A DNA stretch of 28,290 nucleotides, taken from positions 120,233-148,522 of the forward strand of contig WELB01000271.1 of the NCBI GenBank assembly GCA_009602725.1, written 5' to 3'. Below the pieces are notes generated by a model. The model ran no database searches and had not been told where the DNA came from. It saw only the letters and a list, made by a program, of their open reading frames with translations. The DNA is from Spirogloea muscicola. Lineage: Eukaryota; Streptophyta; Zygnematophyceae; Spirogloeales; Spirogloeaceae. This document shows, in pieces, positions 28,191 to 28,290 of the stretch (positions are counted from its first letter, which is position 1; each line of letters opens with the position of its first letter). A program made the position numbers and the translations under genes.

Positions 28191-28290
28191 TGTAACGTTT
28201 CCGCCGGTTGAAGGTGCCAACGGCGCGCGATAACCTTACATGAGCGTAACGTATCTACCGTTTGGAGTCCCAAACGGTGCGGGTAGCTTG
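28191..28290 (+). mobile_element. family A LTR, 5' end, cut by window edge
   Basis: Starts TGTAACGTTTCCGCC. All 100 bases match the reverse complement of 26471-26570 with one difference. The preceding DNA (GGCACGCAT) is not a polypurine tract, so this is more likely a 5' LTR or solo LTR than a 3' LTR. Confidence 0.88.

Overview
The window is eukaryotic, repeat-dominated DNA. One host gene is clear: the GC-rich last exon of a Rab GTPase at the left edge. Nearly everything from about 3.2 kb to the right edge is degenerate LTR retrotransposon. Three features suggest a plant or alga: Ty3/Gypsy elements with a C-terminal chromodomain (chromoviruses), a primer site matching initiator tRNA-Met, and a Rab11/RabA-like protein. 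The sequence alone does not name the species.

Layout. 1-540: (CT)n microsatellite and pyrimidine-rich intron-like DNA. 543-1056: Rab exon. 1057-2880: its 3' flank, with a 218-bp and a 154-bp tandem duplication, a polyadenylation signal and one possible minus-strand exon. About 2880-4732: a pile of LTR fragments, including an LTR nested inside an LTR. 4733-11911: the best-preserved element (element 1, minus strand), with 5' LTR, tRNA-Met primer site, gag, protease-RT-RNase H, integrase end plus chromodomain, polypurine tract and 3' LTR. It carries a 909-bp solo LTR between gag and pol with a perfect 5-bp target duplication, several frameshifts, and a deletion removing most of the integrase. 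11912-18332: LTR pieces in both orientations and remnants of two more pol copies, including an LTR of another family (C) with its own 5-bp target duplication. 18333-21446: a different, apparently non-autonomous family (B) arranged LTR-internal-LTR-internal, encoding a CCHC zinc knuckle and a charged helical protein. 21447-24325: a third chromovirus copy (copy 3, minus) that keeps the integrase region missing from element 1. 24330-24975: a protease fragment of a related element on the plus strand. 24975-27187: further LTRs and an integrase C-terminus plus chromodomain (copy 4). 27188-28190: unassigned DNA with short tandem repeats. 28191 to the edge: the start of a plus-strand LTR almost identical, in inverted orientation, to the one at 25907-26570.

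None of the elements looks autonomous. The clearest structure beyond ordinary retroelement debris is an 18-nt hairpin in the transcribed part of the LTR. It keeps 7-nt arms and a 4-nt loop in 13 family A copies and in the family C LTR, with paired substitutions in the stem and a changing loop.
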